Positions 1-8,557 are shown, counted from the first letter of the stretch. The stretch: 64,000 nucleotides of DNA from VXPQ01 sp965248175 (GCA_965248175.1 OZ252093.1:2914001-2978000), one strand, 5' to 3'. The notes: a model not told the origin generated them from the letters alone. Translations and numbers: made by a program.

Positions 1-2672
1 GTTATTACGGAACCCTCCACGCCTACCTCCACCACGGTGCTGTCCGCACTACTCGCCGTATACGTCAGTCCCCCCATGGCAGGATCTCCGAACGCAGCCG
101 GCTCGCCGGCTCCGTCGCCGTTCAAATCCGCCATATCCACCGTGATGGCGTCGCCGTCGGCATCCAGCTGCTGGGCAGGAATCGTTTCCAATACGGTCGG
201 CGCAGTCTTGCTCACGATCCTCACCGTAAAGGAATCCGATACGGATTGAGAATTCGGATACTTCGGGTCGGGGGTCGTGGTGTTCGAAGCATCATTCGTA
301 TCCCTACAGGAAGAGGTTGCCCTCACAGGGTCGTCGGCCGTCTCATACCCGTCAGGACACACATACGTCGGCTCTCCCTTGTCCGTGGCGGTCACCGTAA
401 AGATGGCCATGCCCGGCGTAAGCGGACGGATGGTCAAGGTCTCCTCGTCCAACAGATCGACTATCGCCACCATGGGCTTCGTAACCCACCAAAATTCGTC
501 GGTTGCGTCTTCTGGTACTTTCGTCGTCTCCCCCCCACTGACATCACTGATGGCGATATCAAAAACCAGCGTACGAGCAGGAGAGCCAAGATCGTCATCC
601 GCGAATCCGCCACTCAGATTATCGATCCGCATGTCGGAAACAGCATCTTCCCGCACCACCACGTCCGCAAGAGGCGTCACGACATACGGCCTGTTTGCCC
701 CGGACACGGCCGCAATAACTTGCAACCGGGCATATTCTTTAGCGCCATCCGTCGCAGTCACCCAAACATTGGTCGATCGGCCCTCTTTCGCCTCGTCCGT
801 AAGCCCGATCGTCAGCCTGGAACCGGATACCGTCGCAGTCACGATGGCAACCGCATCGTCGCCTGCACTCACTTCGGCGCTGGCTTCGTAGGTCAGGGAG
901 ACCTCGTTCGGGTCGGAGAAGCGGTCATACAGCTCCAATTCTTTCGACTCGTCGTCCTTTACCGTCAGGATTACTTGCCCCATGTAGTACTGGACTTGCG
1001 CATTGTACTCTTCTCCCACAGTAATACCCTCTCCTCTATGCATGGGCGCATCGGCGGACATCACTGCCACATGGATGGGCTTCTCGTCGTCATCCACACT
1101 CGCATCCGGATCCACAGCAAGCCTGAATGCGCCTGCCGAAATCGGGCGCACGGTGAGCCTATTGCCGGTAAGGCTGACCCAGGCGGGCCCCACAACAAAC
1201 GAATTGCCGGGATTGTTCACCGCGTCGTCATCCCCCACCTGGTAGTGACGTATACTCCAGCTTGACCCCAAATCGTAAGGATACGTCGTATCCAGGTTAA
1301 TGGTAATGGGCCCTCCGCCCACGCGGAGAATCCTGGGGCGAACCGCCGGCGCGGCGGCAATGCAGATGTTGCCGCTGTCGCCTTGGAAGTCATCGATCCC
1401 ATCAAGCCATCGCTCGAATGCGGTATCCCCCGGCACGCACAGCCCTTTGTCGACATACAGCACCGTGAGGTTGCCCATGTTGAGAAACGCCACCGGGATC
1501 GACCCCCTCAGGGAGTTGTTGTCGAGATACAGTTCTTCGAGGTTGGCCAAGGCGCCCAACGGCGCCGGGATCGACCCATACAAGGAGTTAGAATTGAGGT
1601 ACAGGAATTCGAGGGAGGTCAAGGCGCCCAACGCCGCCGGGATCGTCCCCGACAGGGAGTTATAGCTTAGAATCAGTTCTTCGAGGTTGGTCAAGGCGCC
1701 CAACGCCGCCGGGATCGTCCCCGACAGGGAGTTGTTGTTTAGACTCAGTTCTTCGAGGTTGGTCAAGGCGCCCAACATCGTCGGGATCGACCCCGACAAG
1801 GAGTTATAATGGAGGTACAGGGTTTCGAGGGAGTTCAAGGCGCCCAACGCCGCCGGGATCGTCCCCGACAGGGAGTTATAGCTTAGAATCAGCTCCGTGA
1901 GGTTGGTCAAGGCGCCCAACTCCGCCGGGATCGACCCCGTCAGGTTGTTGTCGTAGAGTTGCAGGTTTTTGAAATTGGTCAAGGCGCCCAACTCCACCGG
2001 GATCGACCCGTCCAGGCTGTTTTCGTTGAGACTCAGGTTTCGAAGGTTGGTCAAGGCGCCCAACGCCGCCGGGATCGTCCCCGACAGGGAGTTTTTTCCG
2101 AGATCCAGGAATTGGAGGTTGGTCAAGTCGCCCAACTCCGCCGGGATCGACCCCGAAAGTCGGTTGTTGTAGAGATTCAGGTATTTGAGGTTCGTCAAGT
2201 CGCCCAACGCCGTCGGAATCGGCCCTGTCAGGGAGTTTTCGGGGTTTACGGGGTCGCTGTTGCTGCTCAAATTCAGGTATTCGAGGGAGTCCAAGTCGCC
2301 CAACGCCGCCGGGATCGACCCCGACAGGGAGCTGGTGTTGAGATCCAGAGAGTCCACCCGTCCGGCGGTATTGATGCTGACGCCGTACCAATCCTCGAGG
2401 TCGGCGTTAGTGTTCCAGTTGACCCTACTACTGAATCTCCAACCGGTGCCGTTGGTCGAGTCGTAGAGCGCGACCAGCGCCGCTTTGTCGACCTGAGCGT
2501 ACGCCGTCCCGTACGCGGCCAGCGAAGCAACCATGACAAGAGTAACCGCCACCGGGCGAAGGAGGGGGGCGAACGTACGGCCGAGCCTGACCGCAAGCGA
2601 GCCGGCGGCGTCTGGCCGGCGCCAGCGGATGGAGGATCTTGCGGCGGCGCGGCGGGAAAAGATTGCCCCCAT
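1..2672 (-). CDS. Secreted leucine-rich-repeat protein with beta-sandwich modules (C-terminus off left edge)
   Basis: The minus-strand frame stays open from 2672 to the window edge, so about 890 codons are visible and the end is missing. In order it shows a charged, then hydrophobic leader ending in GTAYA-Q near 2495, a plant-type LRR cap (ALVALYDSTNGTGW, then NW and WYGV), twelve LRRs of about 24 residues with the LxxLxLxxNxLxGxIPxxLG pattern (about 2360-1450), a cap with two cysteines, then Ig- or cadherin-like segments (PYVVTPLADVVV; PTVLETIPAQQLDADGD). Repeat 2 carries an extra stretch of about eight residues. It is probably surface-exposed and used for binding or adhesion; the family is known, the ligand is not. 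The ATG at 2672 is chosen because it gives a basic n-region; GTG 2552 and ATG 2534 are alternatives. Any secretion sorting domain would lie outside the window. Confidence 0.85.
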   Translation of the reverse strand, partial: MGAIFSRRAAARSSIRWRRPDAAGSLAVRLGRTFAPLLRPVAVTLVMVASLAAYGTAYAQVDKAALVALYDSTNGTGWRFSSRVNWNTNADLEDWYGVSINTAGRVDSLDLNTSSLSGSIPAALGDLDSLEYLNLSSNSDPVNPENSLTGPIPTALGDLTNLKYLNLYNNRLSGSIPAELGDLTNLQFLDLGKNSLSGTIPAALGALTNLRNLSLNENSLDGSIPVELGALTNFKNLQLYDNNLTGSIPAELGALTNLTELILSYNSLSGTIPAALGALNSLETLYLHYNSLSGSIPTMLGALTNLEELSLNNNSLSGTIPAALGALTNLEELILSYNSLSGTIPAALGALTSLEFLYLNSNSLYGSIPAPLGALANLEELYLDNNSLRGSIPVAFLNMGNLTVLYVDKGLCVPGDTAFERWLDGIDDFQGDSGNICIAAAPAVRPRILRVGGGPITINLDTTYPYDLGSSWSIRHYQVGDDDAVNNPGNSFVVGPAWVSLTGNRLTVRPISAGAFRLAVDPDASVDDDEKPIHVAVMSADAPMHRGEGITVGEEYNAQVQYYMGQVILTVKDDESKELELYDRFSDPNEVSLTYEASAEVSAGDDAVAIVTATVSGSRLTIGLTDEAKEGRSTNVWVTATDGAKEYARLQVIAAVSGANRPYVVTPLADVVVREDAVSDMRIDNLSGGFADDDLGSPARTLVFDIAISDVSGGETTKVPEDATDEFWWVTKPMVAIVDLLDEETLTIRPLTPGMAIFTVTATDKGEPTYVCPDGYETADDPVRATSSCRDTNDASNTTTPDPKYPNSQSVSDSFTVRIVSKTAPTVLETIPAQQLDADGDAITVDMADLNGDGAGEPAAFGDPAMGGLTYTASSADSTVVEVGVEGSVI
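1450..2360 (-). repeat. Tandem 72-bp coding repeats (12 LRR units)
   Basis: Direct repeats of about 72 bp, each with the phrase for GALTNL or GDLTNL followed by a variable L-strand and an N-SL-G-IP turn. They encode the LRR solenoid of the gene that covers this stretch. Unit length is a multiple of three, so copy number can change without breaking the frame. Neighbouring units 4-10 are most alike at DNA level, which suggests recent duplication. Confidence 0.85.
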
Positions 2673-3122
2673 GCGTCGAAGCGATGCCGTGCGGGCGCCA
2701 AGACAGACCTCCGGGTATGCGGCCGTTCGACGCAGCGCCGGAATATTGGAGTGTTCGACGCTGTTCATGTTGGTGTTGGATGTACCGTGCGTCATGCTTG
2801 TATCTCGCCAGTTGTCAGACTGTACTACTAGCCAGTGGCTTTCGGCCCGCGCCTGCCGAGAGTGTACCCTGCGGAGAACTCTCTCGACACCTCCCTCGTC
2901 GAACCCGTTGGTCTGGCGATGAGGAGGATTACGCCGGAGGGTGGCAGCGCCACGTCGTCTATGGAGAACCACCGATTATCGACAATCGCTTCGAACTCCT
3001 TTGCTTGAACATCTCCCGGTTTTTCAAAGAGACAGTTAACAACGGACACACCGAGTGGCCGAAGTCTATACAAACAGTTCTACTTTACCGCAAACACACG
3101 TTAATGTCAATACGTATTATTA
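2673..3122. other. Intergenic stretch without a convincing gene
   Basis: About 450 bp lie between the LRR gene start and the left end of the first insertion sequence. An 81-codon minus-strand frame (3073-2831) is open but matches nothing I recognise and has no clear ribosome site. The promoter of the LRR gene should lie here, but I see no convincing -35/-10 pair. Confidence 0.5.
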
Positions 3123-3240
3123 GGGAATTATAAGGAATTGTTGACGGCCTGCGATCTTCCTCGTATACAGGCCCCTGCAGTATAGGGCTTTATAGGTATA
3201 CGATGCACACACACACACGGCAACAACCGGGCCGAATTGG

Positions 3241-3507
3241 GCAAACCGGACCCTGTGGACGGGCGACAATCTGGACGTAATGAGGGGCATGAACTCCGCC
3301 TCGGTCGATCTCATCTACCTCGACCCGCCGTTCAACTCTAACCGCAACTATTCCGCCCCAATAGGTTCAGAGGCCGCCTTTAAGGATACGTGGACACTCT
3401 CTGACGTAGACCTTGCCTGGCATGGCGAGATATCCCCTGCGGTGTACGCAATCATCGACGCTGCGGGCCTATCGCATGGCGCGGGCTTGCGGTCCGTGCC
3501 GGATTAA
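3241..3507 (+). pseudogene. DNA adenine methyltransferase N-terminal fragment inside the IS
   Basis: The frame reads ANRTLWTGDNLDVMRGMNS and then DLIYLDPPFNSNRNYS, which contains the DPPF-type catalytic motif of N6-adenine (beta-type) DNA methylases, followed by AIDAAGLSHG. It stops after about 90 codons, where full enzymes continue for several hundred more with the AdoMet-binding part. No start codon precedes it in frame before a stop near 3193; the best internal ATG is 3280. It lies within the IS1595 inverted repeats, convergent to and touching the transposase end, so it looks like decayed passenger cargo rather than a host gene. Methylase activity is not expected. Confidence 0.75.
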
Positions 3508-4467
3508 GCCACCAGCGTTCTGTACCGGAGCCGCTTGCCCACCATTGCGCAGGCGACAAGGCCCATCTGTTCCAGCGTGTCGAGTTCGCGCAATCCGTGG
3601 CGGCCTGAGAAATCCGCCACATAGCGGTGAAGGTGCTTGCGGCTCATCTTGTGGTATACGCCCTTGTGTGCTCGTTTGAGGGTTGCCCAGAACGATTCTA
3701 TGCCGTTGGTGTGCGCCATGCCGCGTACGTATTCGCCTACCGAGTGCTGGACGCTCGCAAGGTCGTAGATGTACCGGCAGACCCGCGTATGCCTTGTTGT
3801 CGTCCGTGTAGACGACCGCACCCAATTCGGCGTTGTCCAGAACGAAGCCTTGCAACGTCCGGCTTGTCGTATTCTGCACGACTTCCGCCTTGATCTTGCC
3901 AGTGGCCCGATCCTTTGCTCCGACAACGGCGGTCTTGCCTACAGTTCCCCGGCCAGCGTGGAGTTTCTTCGATTCGTGCTTGTTCGATTCCGTGCCCCCT
4001 ACGTACGTCTCATCGACTTCAACGGGGCCGCCGAACAGGTCGTTATCGGCGCCCTCGAACGCCTTGCGGATGCGTTGGAGCAGGTGCCACGCCGAGTTCT
4101 GCGCGATCCCGATATCCCGATGCAGTTTCATCGAGGAAACGCCTTTCAGATTTGTCGTATGCAGGTAAATCGCATACGCCCATTTGCGGAGCGACAGATT
4201 CGACCCCTCCATGACCGTTCCGACCTTGACGGAAAAGTACTTGCGGCAGTCGGTGCACCAGTAGGGCATGCAATGATGAGACGCTTCGCGGGTGCGTGTT
4301 CCCTTGCAGCGCGGGCAATGGCGACCGTCCGGCCAGATACGAGATTCGAACCACTTGCGGGCCGCTTCCTCGTCGGGAAACATATCGGCCAGTTGCATCA
4401 GGGTAATGCCGCTGCGGTGCGCTTTTCCAGGTGCTACATGTGCCATGACGGTCTCCATTTTGTGCAC
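3504..4467 (-). pseudogene. IS1595-family (ISXO2-like) transposase, frameshifted
   Basis: The N-terminal part has a zinc ribbon (CPRCKGTRT...CTDC), then LHRDIGIAQNSAWHLLQRIR, the first catalytic Asp in VEVDETYVGG, and the second in VYTDDNKAY. After AGLPVH the frame is lost; the correct continuation, YDLASVQHSVGEYV, HTNGIESFWATLKR and KHLHRYV, is found in the neighbouring frame down to the stop at 3504. Aligning it with the second copy in this window (same spacing of 13 residues between the AY and HSV motifs) indicates one extra base, about position 3768. DDE-type catalysis would need both halves, so this copy should be inactive unless the base is a sequencing error. Confidence 0.85.
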
Positions 4468-4588
4468 CTGTAATAATACGATATTTATTCCCTCTTGTCA
4501 ACAATTCCTTATAATTCCCTTTCTTACGTAATCAGTGAAATTCATATTTGACATTCTCGTTTTCCATGCTTATCAGTCCTTGTTTTCT

Positions 4589-4605
4589 CCTATTTAGTAA
4601 ATAGG
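4589..4605. repeat. Short perfect palindrome between two ISs
   Basis: CCTATTT-AGT-AAATAGG is followed on the plus strand by AATTTTT, so it may be a weak terminator. It sits in the 95 bp left between the two IS1595-family copies. Confidence 0.45.
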
Positions 4606-4650
4606 AATTTTTCGGGAATTACAAAGAATGCTTGACAAGAGCGATTACCG

Positions 4651-4800
4651 TCAAGGCTTCGCCGGTTTGATCCCGGGCTTGCGGTCGGCATGGTCGAAGA
4701 TCGCCCGTGCCATGTTCTCCGGCATCTCCATTGTTACAACGCGCTCGCCTTCGGCGGGCTTGGGCTGTTCCTGAACAGGGGGTTGTCGTTTGTCGGTCAT
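4651..4800 (-). CDS. Small hypothetical ORF within IS1595 copy 2
   Basis: This is a 49-residue frame beginning MTDKRQPPVQEQPKP and ending ARAIFDHADRKPGIKPAKP. It lies between the transposase stop and the left inverted repeat, the same slot that holds the methylase remnant in copy 1. It has no recognised domain, and the ribosome site is weak. It may be a short passenger gene or chance coding. Confidence 0.3.
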   Translation of the reverse strand: MTDKRQPPVQEQPKPAEGERVVTMEMPENMARAIFDHADRKPGIKPAKP

Positions 4801-5316
4801 GGCCTATCGTGGTTTCGATCCAACCGGGAAGGTCTTCGATCGGAAGCATATCGGCTAATAATTTCTTTGTGAGCCTGGACGTGGTGGATTGCCCCTTGCC
4901 ATACGGACTAACTTCCCTCGCCCTCCTTCGGCAATTCCTGACTAACAAGTTGCGCGTATGCCATTACGCTATGAGTTCGTGATACTTGATACGTCTTCCT
5001 TCCATGCTCCGGGCCATGACTTCCATCTGCTCCAGTGTGTCGAGGCCACGGAAGTTATGGCGGGCGGCGAACTCGGTAATGTAGCGGTGCAAGTGCTTCC
5101 GGCTCATCTTGTGGAACGTACCGTGATACCCGCGCTTCAAGAGCGCCCAGAACGATTCGATCCCGTTTGTATGGGCCTGTCCGTTCACGTATTCGGATAC
5201 GGAGTGCCTCACCGTCTCATGCTCGTACACTTCCTTCAGGCTCCGGTATGCCCTGTGATCGTCCGTGTAGACCGTTTCCCCGGCCTCTACGTTCTCATGG
5301 ACGAATCCGGCGAGCG

Positions 5317-5324
5317 TTTCGCCC
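5317..5324. repeat. Target-site duplication, left copy (TTTCGCCC)
   Basis: The 8 bp TTTCGCCC directly precede the left end of the IS256-family element and recur exactly at 6653-6660 after its right end. An 8-bp duplication is typical of IS256 transposition. Confidence 0.95.
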
Positions 5325-6652
5325 GGGCGTGTCCCGTAAACTGTGTAAGTGGTCAATCGTACACATAGTTTCATCAGGAGGTGAAGACGATGACCGAACT
5401 TACAGACAAACAGCAGGCTCTTCTGGAGGAGTTGCTGAAGGATTTCAAGGGGGACGCGCGGGACCTTTTCGGCGAGGGGGGCTTGCTCAAGACGATAGGC
5501 AAGCGTGCTCTCGAGGCGGCATTGGAGGGGGAGCTGACGCATCATCTCGGCTACCCTGCTCACGATCGGTCGGGTCGCGGCAGCGGCAATTCCCGTAACG
5601 GACGCACTGCGAAGCGGCTCGAGAGCGAGTCGGGTTCGCTGGATCTGGAGGTTCCTCGCGATCGCAACGGCAGTTTCGAGCCCAGGATCGTAGAGAAGCG
5701 CCAGCGCCGGGTAGCGGGCCTGGACGACGTGATCGTGTATCTCTACGCGCAGGGCCAGAGCACGCGGGCTATCCAGGACACGTTGAAGCGTCTCTACGGC
5801 GCGGAGGTCTCCTCTACGCTTGTTTCGGAGGTTACCGCAAGCGTTCTCGAGGAAGTGACCGCATGGCAGGCTCGTCCTCTGGAGCGGGTGTATCCTGTCG
5901 TGTACTTCGACGCCTTGTTCGTAAAGTCTCGCGAGGAGGGATCGGTGAAGAGGCGCGCGGTCTACGTGGCGCTGGCGATAGACATTGAAGGAGAGAAAAA
6001 GGTGCTTGGCCTTTGGATCGCTCCGACGGAGGGAGCCGTTTCGTGGCTCACCATCTTCGGCGAGTTGAAGGCGCGGGGCATGGAGGACTGTTTCATTGCG
6101 TGCGTGGACGGTTTGAAGGGTCTTCCCGAGGCGATAGAGACGGTCTTTCCACATGCGCGGGTGCAGTTGTGCGTGGTGCACCAGGTGCGCAAGAGCCTGC
6201 GCTACGTGCCTTGGAAGGAGCGCAAGCCGGTGGCGTCGTCTTTGCGCGCGGTCTACGCAGCGCCGAGCGAAGAGGCTGCTCTTGCGGCGCTCGAGGCTTT
6301 CGAGAGACAATGGAGCGAGAAGTACCCGGCTATCGCTCCGCTCTGGAGGAAGGACTGGGAGCGTCTGGCGCCTTTCTTCGACTATGCGCCTGCGATCCGC
6401 AAGGTGGTCTACACCACCAATGCGATCGAATCGCTGAACTACAGCCTGCGCAAAATCGTCAAGGGACGGGGCGCTTTCCCCAACGACGACGCGGTGCGCA
6501 AGCTGCTCTACCTGGGCCTGCGCGAAGCATCGAAGAAGTGGAAGCGTCCGATCCGGGACTGGAAGGCCGCCCTCAACCAGTTCGTCATACTCTACGGGGA
6601 CAGAGTCCCCATAGAACAATAATCCCACTTACACAGTTAAGCGGACACGCCC
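5325..6652. mobile_element. Intact IS256-family insertion sequence
   Basis: The 1328-bp element has 28-bp inverted repeats at 5325-5352 and 6625-6652 that begin GGGCGTGTCC and share AACTGTGTAAGTGG, with three mismatches. It has one complete transposase and perfect 8-bp target duplications. All parts needed for movement are present, so it was recently active and may still be. Confidence 0.95.
5381..6622 (+). CDS. IS256-family transposase
   Basis: This is a full-length 413-residue mutator-type transposase. It shows the N-terminal helix-turn-helix region with LTHHLGYPAHD and NSRNGRTAKR, then the DDE catalytic core: Asp in VVYFDALFVK, Asp in FIACVDGLKGLPEAI, and the C-terminal Glu in VVYTTNAIESLNYSLRK. 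The length is normal for the family. A GGAGG-type site (TCAGGAGGTGAAG) sits just before the ATG, stronger than at most host genes here. It runs antisense to the IS1595 transposase it interrupts. The 3' end closes 30 bp before the right end of the element. Confidence 0.97.
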   Translation: MKTMTELTDKQQALLEELLKDFKGDARDLFGEGGLLKTIGKRALEAALEGELTHHLGYPAHDRSGRGSGNSRNGRTAKRLESESGSLDLEVPRDRNGSFEPRIVEKRQRRVAGLDDVIVYLYAQGQSTRAIQDTLKRLYGAEVSSTLVSEVTASVLEEVTAWQARPLERVYPVVYFDALFVKSREEGSVKRRAVYVALAIDIEGEKKVLGLWIAPTEGAVSWLTIFGELKARGMEDCFIACVDGLKGLPEAIETVFPHARVQLCVVHQVRKSLRYVPWKERKPVASSLRAVYAAPSEEAALAALEAFERQWSEKYPAIAPLWRKDWERLAPFFDYAPAIRKVVYTTNAIESLNYSLRKIVKGRGAFPNDDAVRKLLYLGLREASKKWKRPIRDWKAALNQFVILYGDRVPIEQ

Positions 6653-6660
6653 TTTCGCCC
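6653..6660. repeat. Target-site duplication, right copy (TTTCGCCC)
   Basis: Exact copy of 5317-5324 directly after the right inverted repeat of the IS256-family element. Confidence 0.95.
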
Positions 6661-7312
6661 GGTTCCCAACCTAACGGGCGGGCCGCGATCTTACCGCCCC
6701 GCTCTTTCGCACCCATGACGGTTGCTTTGCCCGACGTGCCGCCGCCCACATGAAGTTTCTTACTGGCATGCTTGTTTGATTCCTTCCCGCCAAGACAGGT
6801 TTCATCCACCTCGACGATTCCCGTCAGTTTGTTTGTCTCCAACGGCAACCCTTCGCGTAGACGCTGCGCCATGAACCACGCGGTCGGTTGCGAGATGCCC
6901 AAATCCCTATGCAATTTCATGCTCGACACACCTTTCAGGTTCGTAGCCATGAGGTACATGCCGAATGCCCATGTACGCAAGCCGAGGTTGGAATCGGCCA
7001 TGACGGTTGCGGTCTTCAAACTGAAGTAGGAACGACAGTCCTTACACCAGAAAGGCATAGGCTTGCGGCTTTTGACGCGACGGGTATTCATGCACCCGCA
7101 CTTCGGGCAAGCGCGTTCGCCGTCCGCCCAACGCTGGGCCTCGAACCAGCGTTCCGCCGCCTCTTCGTCCGGAAACATTTGCAACAGAGCAAACAGCGTG
7201 ATTCCATTCCTTTCTGATCTACCGGGCGCCTTGTGCATTGTCCTCATCCGTCTGTGATTGCAACTACCCGTAATATAACATTTCAGGCCTGTCAAGCATT
7301 CTTTATAAGTCC

Positions 7313-7392
7313 TCAACCAGTTCGTCATACTCTATGGAGACAGAGTCCCCATAGATCAATAAATTCACTTACACAGTTAAGCGGACACGCCC
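7313..7392 (+). mobile_element. 3' remnant of an older IS256-family copy
   Basis: These 80 bp match the last part of the intact IS256 (codons for NQFVILYGDRVPI and the right inverted repeat ending GCGGACACGCCC) with only a handful of base changes. The rest of the element is gone; IS1595 copy 2 begins where the match ends. The preserved right end touches the truncated DUF2335-like gene, so this older insertion is what broke that gene. Confidence 0.9.
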
Positions 7393-7677
7393 AGACCTTA
7401 TTTCGGCCATGCTTATAAAACGATCTGTTCCACCAGGGGAAAGCTCTTCATATCTACGTGCCTCAAATGAGGGAGGATATGGACCACTGTAACTCAAGCT
7501 CATTTTAGTAAAACGCTCCACTACTTCGGGAGGCGTGTCTGGCTTAAGCCAATCCTTAACATCCAAATCGCCACTTGATTCTTCAGGCGATTCCGAGTCT
7601 TGTTCTTGTTTAAAATTGGGACTTATATACCAAAGTAACCTATTTGGGTTAGTTGCTAGGCAAATCTCTAAGATCAA
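7369..7677 (-). pseudogene. DUF2335-like membrane protein, 3'-truncated by IS256
   Basis: The frame starts at TTG 7677, overlapping the end of the SPFH gene by 29 bases. It carries an acidic stretch (QEQDSESPEESSGDLD) and then YSGPYPPSFEARRYEELSPG followed by TDRFISMAEIRSG. That block resembles the conserved core of DUF2335 proteins (a SGPLPPP...YEEIVPGAAERIL..MAE pattern, from memory), which normally continues into two transmembrane helices. Here the host coding stops at 7393, and the last residues RVRLTV come from the IS256 inverted repeat. The membrane anchor is lost, so the product is probably non-functional. Confidence 0.6.
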
Positions 7678-8530
7678 CCATTGGCAATGACTGGCCGCCG
7701 TTGATCATAGGAAGCCTACCATCCCATTTCTCAATAGATCTTAGATCAATAAGTAGTGGATTCTGTGCAAGGGCACTTGCCTCCCTTCTAATAGCATCTG
7801 CTCTTGCTGTGGAAGTTACTTCCACTTGATATGCCTCAGCCTCAGCCGCTAACTTGATTTCAGCAGCCCCCGCCTCAGCCTCAGTAATCCTCTGTATTTT
7901 CTCATTCTCAGCACGTAAGGCATCTTGCTCAGCCTTAACCTTTGCTTCGATTGACGCATTGAACTCTTGTGAAAACTGAAAGTCCGTAATTGCTACATTA
8001 GCAATCTGCATAGCCCCCGGCACTTCCTTATCTTCTAAAGTTTTAGAGATGAAGATTTGTATCTCCTGTTCCATCTCCAATTTTACTTTAGCACGTTGAG
8101 TTACTAATTCCTCAGCAGTAAATCTGGCAGTTACAGACTTTACTGACTCCGAAATAGCCGGAAATATCACTGTAGCGTCTATATGTTCACGCCGACCAAT
8201 TCTCTGAAATACAGAAGGTACTACCGATCCGATTAATGAGTATTGTAACGAAACCTCCGTTTGAACTGTTTGAAGGTCTTTAGATGCGGCTGATACTGTA
8301 ACTTCTTTGGACTGAAGCATAATATTAACTGCGGTAACTTTGTCCAGAAAAGGTCTTTTTAGATTAAAGCCTTCGGACATCGGGTTCTCATGGACTGCTC
8401 CGAATGTTCTAACTACTCCTACATGACCAGAAGGCACTGCCTTAAATGACATAAGCATTAAGACAAACGCTATCAAAGCCACTGAAATCAGGATGAATTT
8501 TTTAGGTAAAATCGTAAGTAAATCTTTCAT
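7649..8530 (-). CDS. Prohibitin/SPFH (band 7) family membrane protein
   Basis: The 293-residue protein has one N-terminal transmembrane helix (residues about 10-30), then an SPFH domain (VPSGHVGVVRTFGAVHENPM, LQTVQTEVSLQYSL), and a long charged coiled coil (AKVKAEQDALRAENEKIQ, EAEAGAAEIKLAAEAEAYQ) ending with NPLLIDLRSIEKWDGRLP, as in bacterial prohibitin-like proteins. Such proteins form large rings in the membrane and act as scaffolds or modulate membrane proteases; that role is family knowledge. ATG 8530 is chosen over the upstream in-frame start because it is followed by the basic n-region. The base composition is clearly AT-richer than flanking genes, and the next gene is IS-broken, so the pair probably arrived by transfer. 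Confidence 0.88.
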   Translation of the reverse strand: MKDLLTILPKKFILISVALIAFVLMLMSFKAVPSGHVGVVRTFGAVHENPMSEGFNLKRPFLDKVTAVNIMLQSKEVTVSAASKDLQTVQTEVSLQYSLIGSVVPSVFQRIGRREHIDATVIFPAISESVKSVTARFTAEELVTQRAKVKLEMEQEIQIFISKTLEDKEVPGAMQIANVAITDFQFSQEFNASIEAKVKAEQDALRAENEKIQRITEAEAGAAEIKLAAEAEAYQVEVTSTARADAIRREASALAQNPLLIDLRSIEKWDGRLPMINGGQSLPMVDLRDLPSN

Positions 8531-8557
8531 AATTGTTTGTTTGTTAGTTTGTGTTGT

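Larger units (their letters stand above)
3123..4519. mobile_element. IS1595-family insertion sequence, copy 1 (inactive)
   Basis: The element is bounded by perfect 23-bp inverted repeats at 3123-3145 and 4497-4519 (outer bases GGGAATTATAAGG...). It holds a minus-strand transposase with a frameshift and, between the transposase stop and the left end, a plus-strand DNA-methylase fragment. The length of 1397 bp fits a small IS1595-family element with extra cargo. The 8 bp outside each end (TATTATTA and TTTCTTAC) do not match, so no target duplication survives, which suggests an old insertion or rearranged flanks. Confidence 0.85.
4964..7247 (-). pseudogene. IS1595-family transposase split by an IS256 insertion
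   Basis: The N-terminal part (7247-6661) has the zinc ribbon (CPKCGC...CKDC), LHRDLGISQPTAWF and VEVDETCLGG. The C-terminal part (5324-4964) has VYTDDHRAY, HTNGIESFWALLKR and KHLHRYITEF. Removing bases 5325-6660 leaves 948 bases, exactly 316 codons, and rejoins the protein smoothly through WEPGETLAGF. The gene was therefore intact (315 residues) when IS256 struck. It differs clearly in sequence from copy 1, so it is a separate family member, not a recent duplicate. Confidence 0.9.
4615..7312. mobile_element. IS1595-family insertion sequence, copy 2, interrupted by IS256
   Basis: Imperfect 23-bp inverted repeats at 4615-4637 and 7290-7312 share the core AAAGAATGCTTGACA with two mismatches. 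Without the IS256-family insert and one target duplicate the element is 1362 bp, close in size to copy 1. Its transposase is split by the insert. The right end abuts the tail of an older IS256 copy, showing that this element had itself jumped into an IS256. The left flank is not IS256 sequence, so that side was rearranged, and no target duplication is seen. Confidence 0.85.

Noticed and set aside
246..1265. Plus-strand frame of 339 codons
   Set aside because: It is antisense to the LRR protein, has a composition rich in Arg and His, and no domain.
1450..2360. CRISPR-like regular repeats
   Set aside because: The spacing is a constant 72 bp with no spacers; the units translate into a clean LRR solenoid on the minus strand.
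2831..3073. Minus-strand 81-codon gene upstream of the LRR gene
   Set aside because: No recognisable family, no ribosome site, and it lies where a promoter is expected.
3206..3218. CA dinucleotide tract as a functional microsatellite
   Set aside because: It has only about six units and lies in decayed IS cargo; no role can be supported.
4964..6628. Single minus-strand protein of 554 codons
   Set aside because: Only the C-terminal 120 residues are transposase; the rest is the antisense of IS256, joined by chance.
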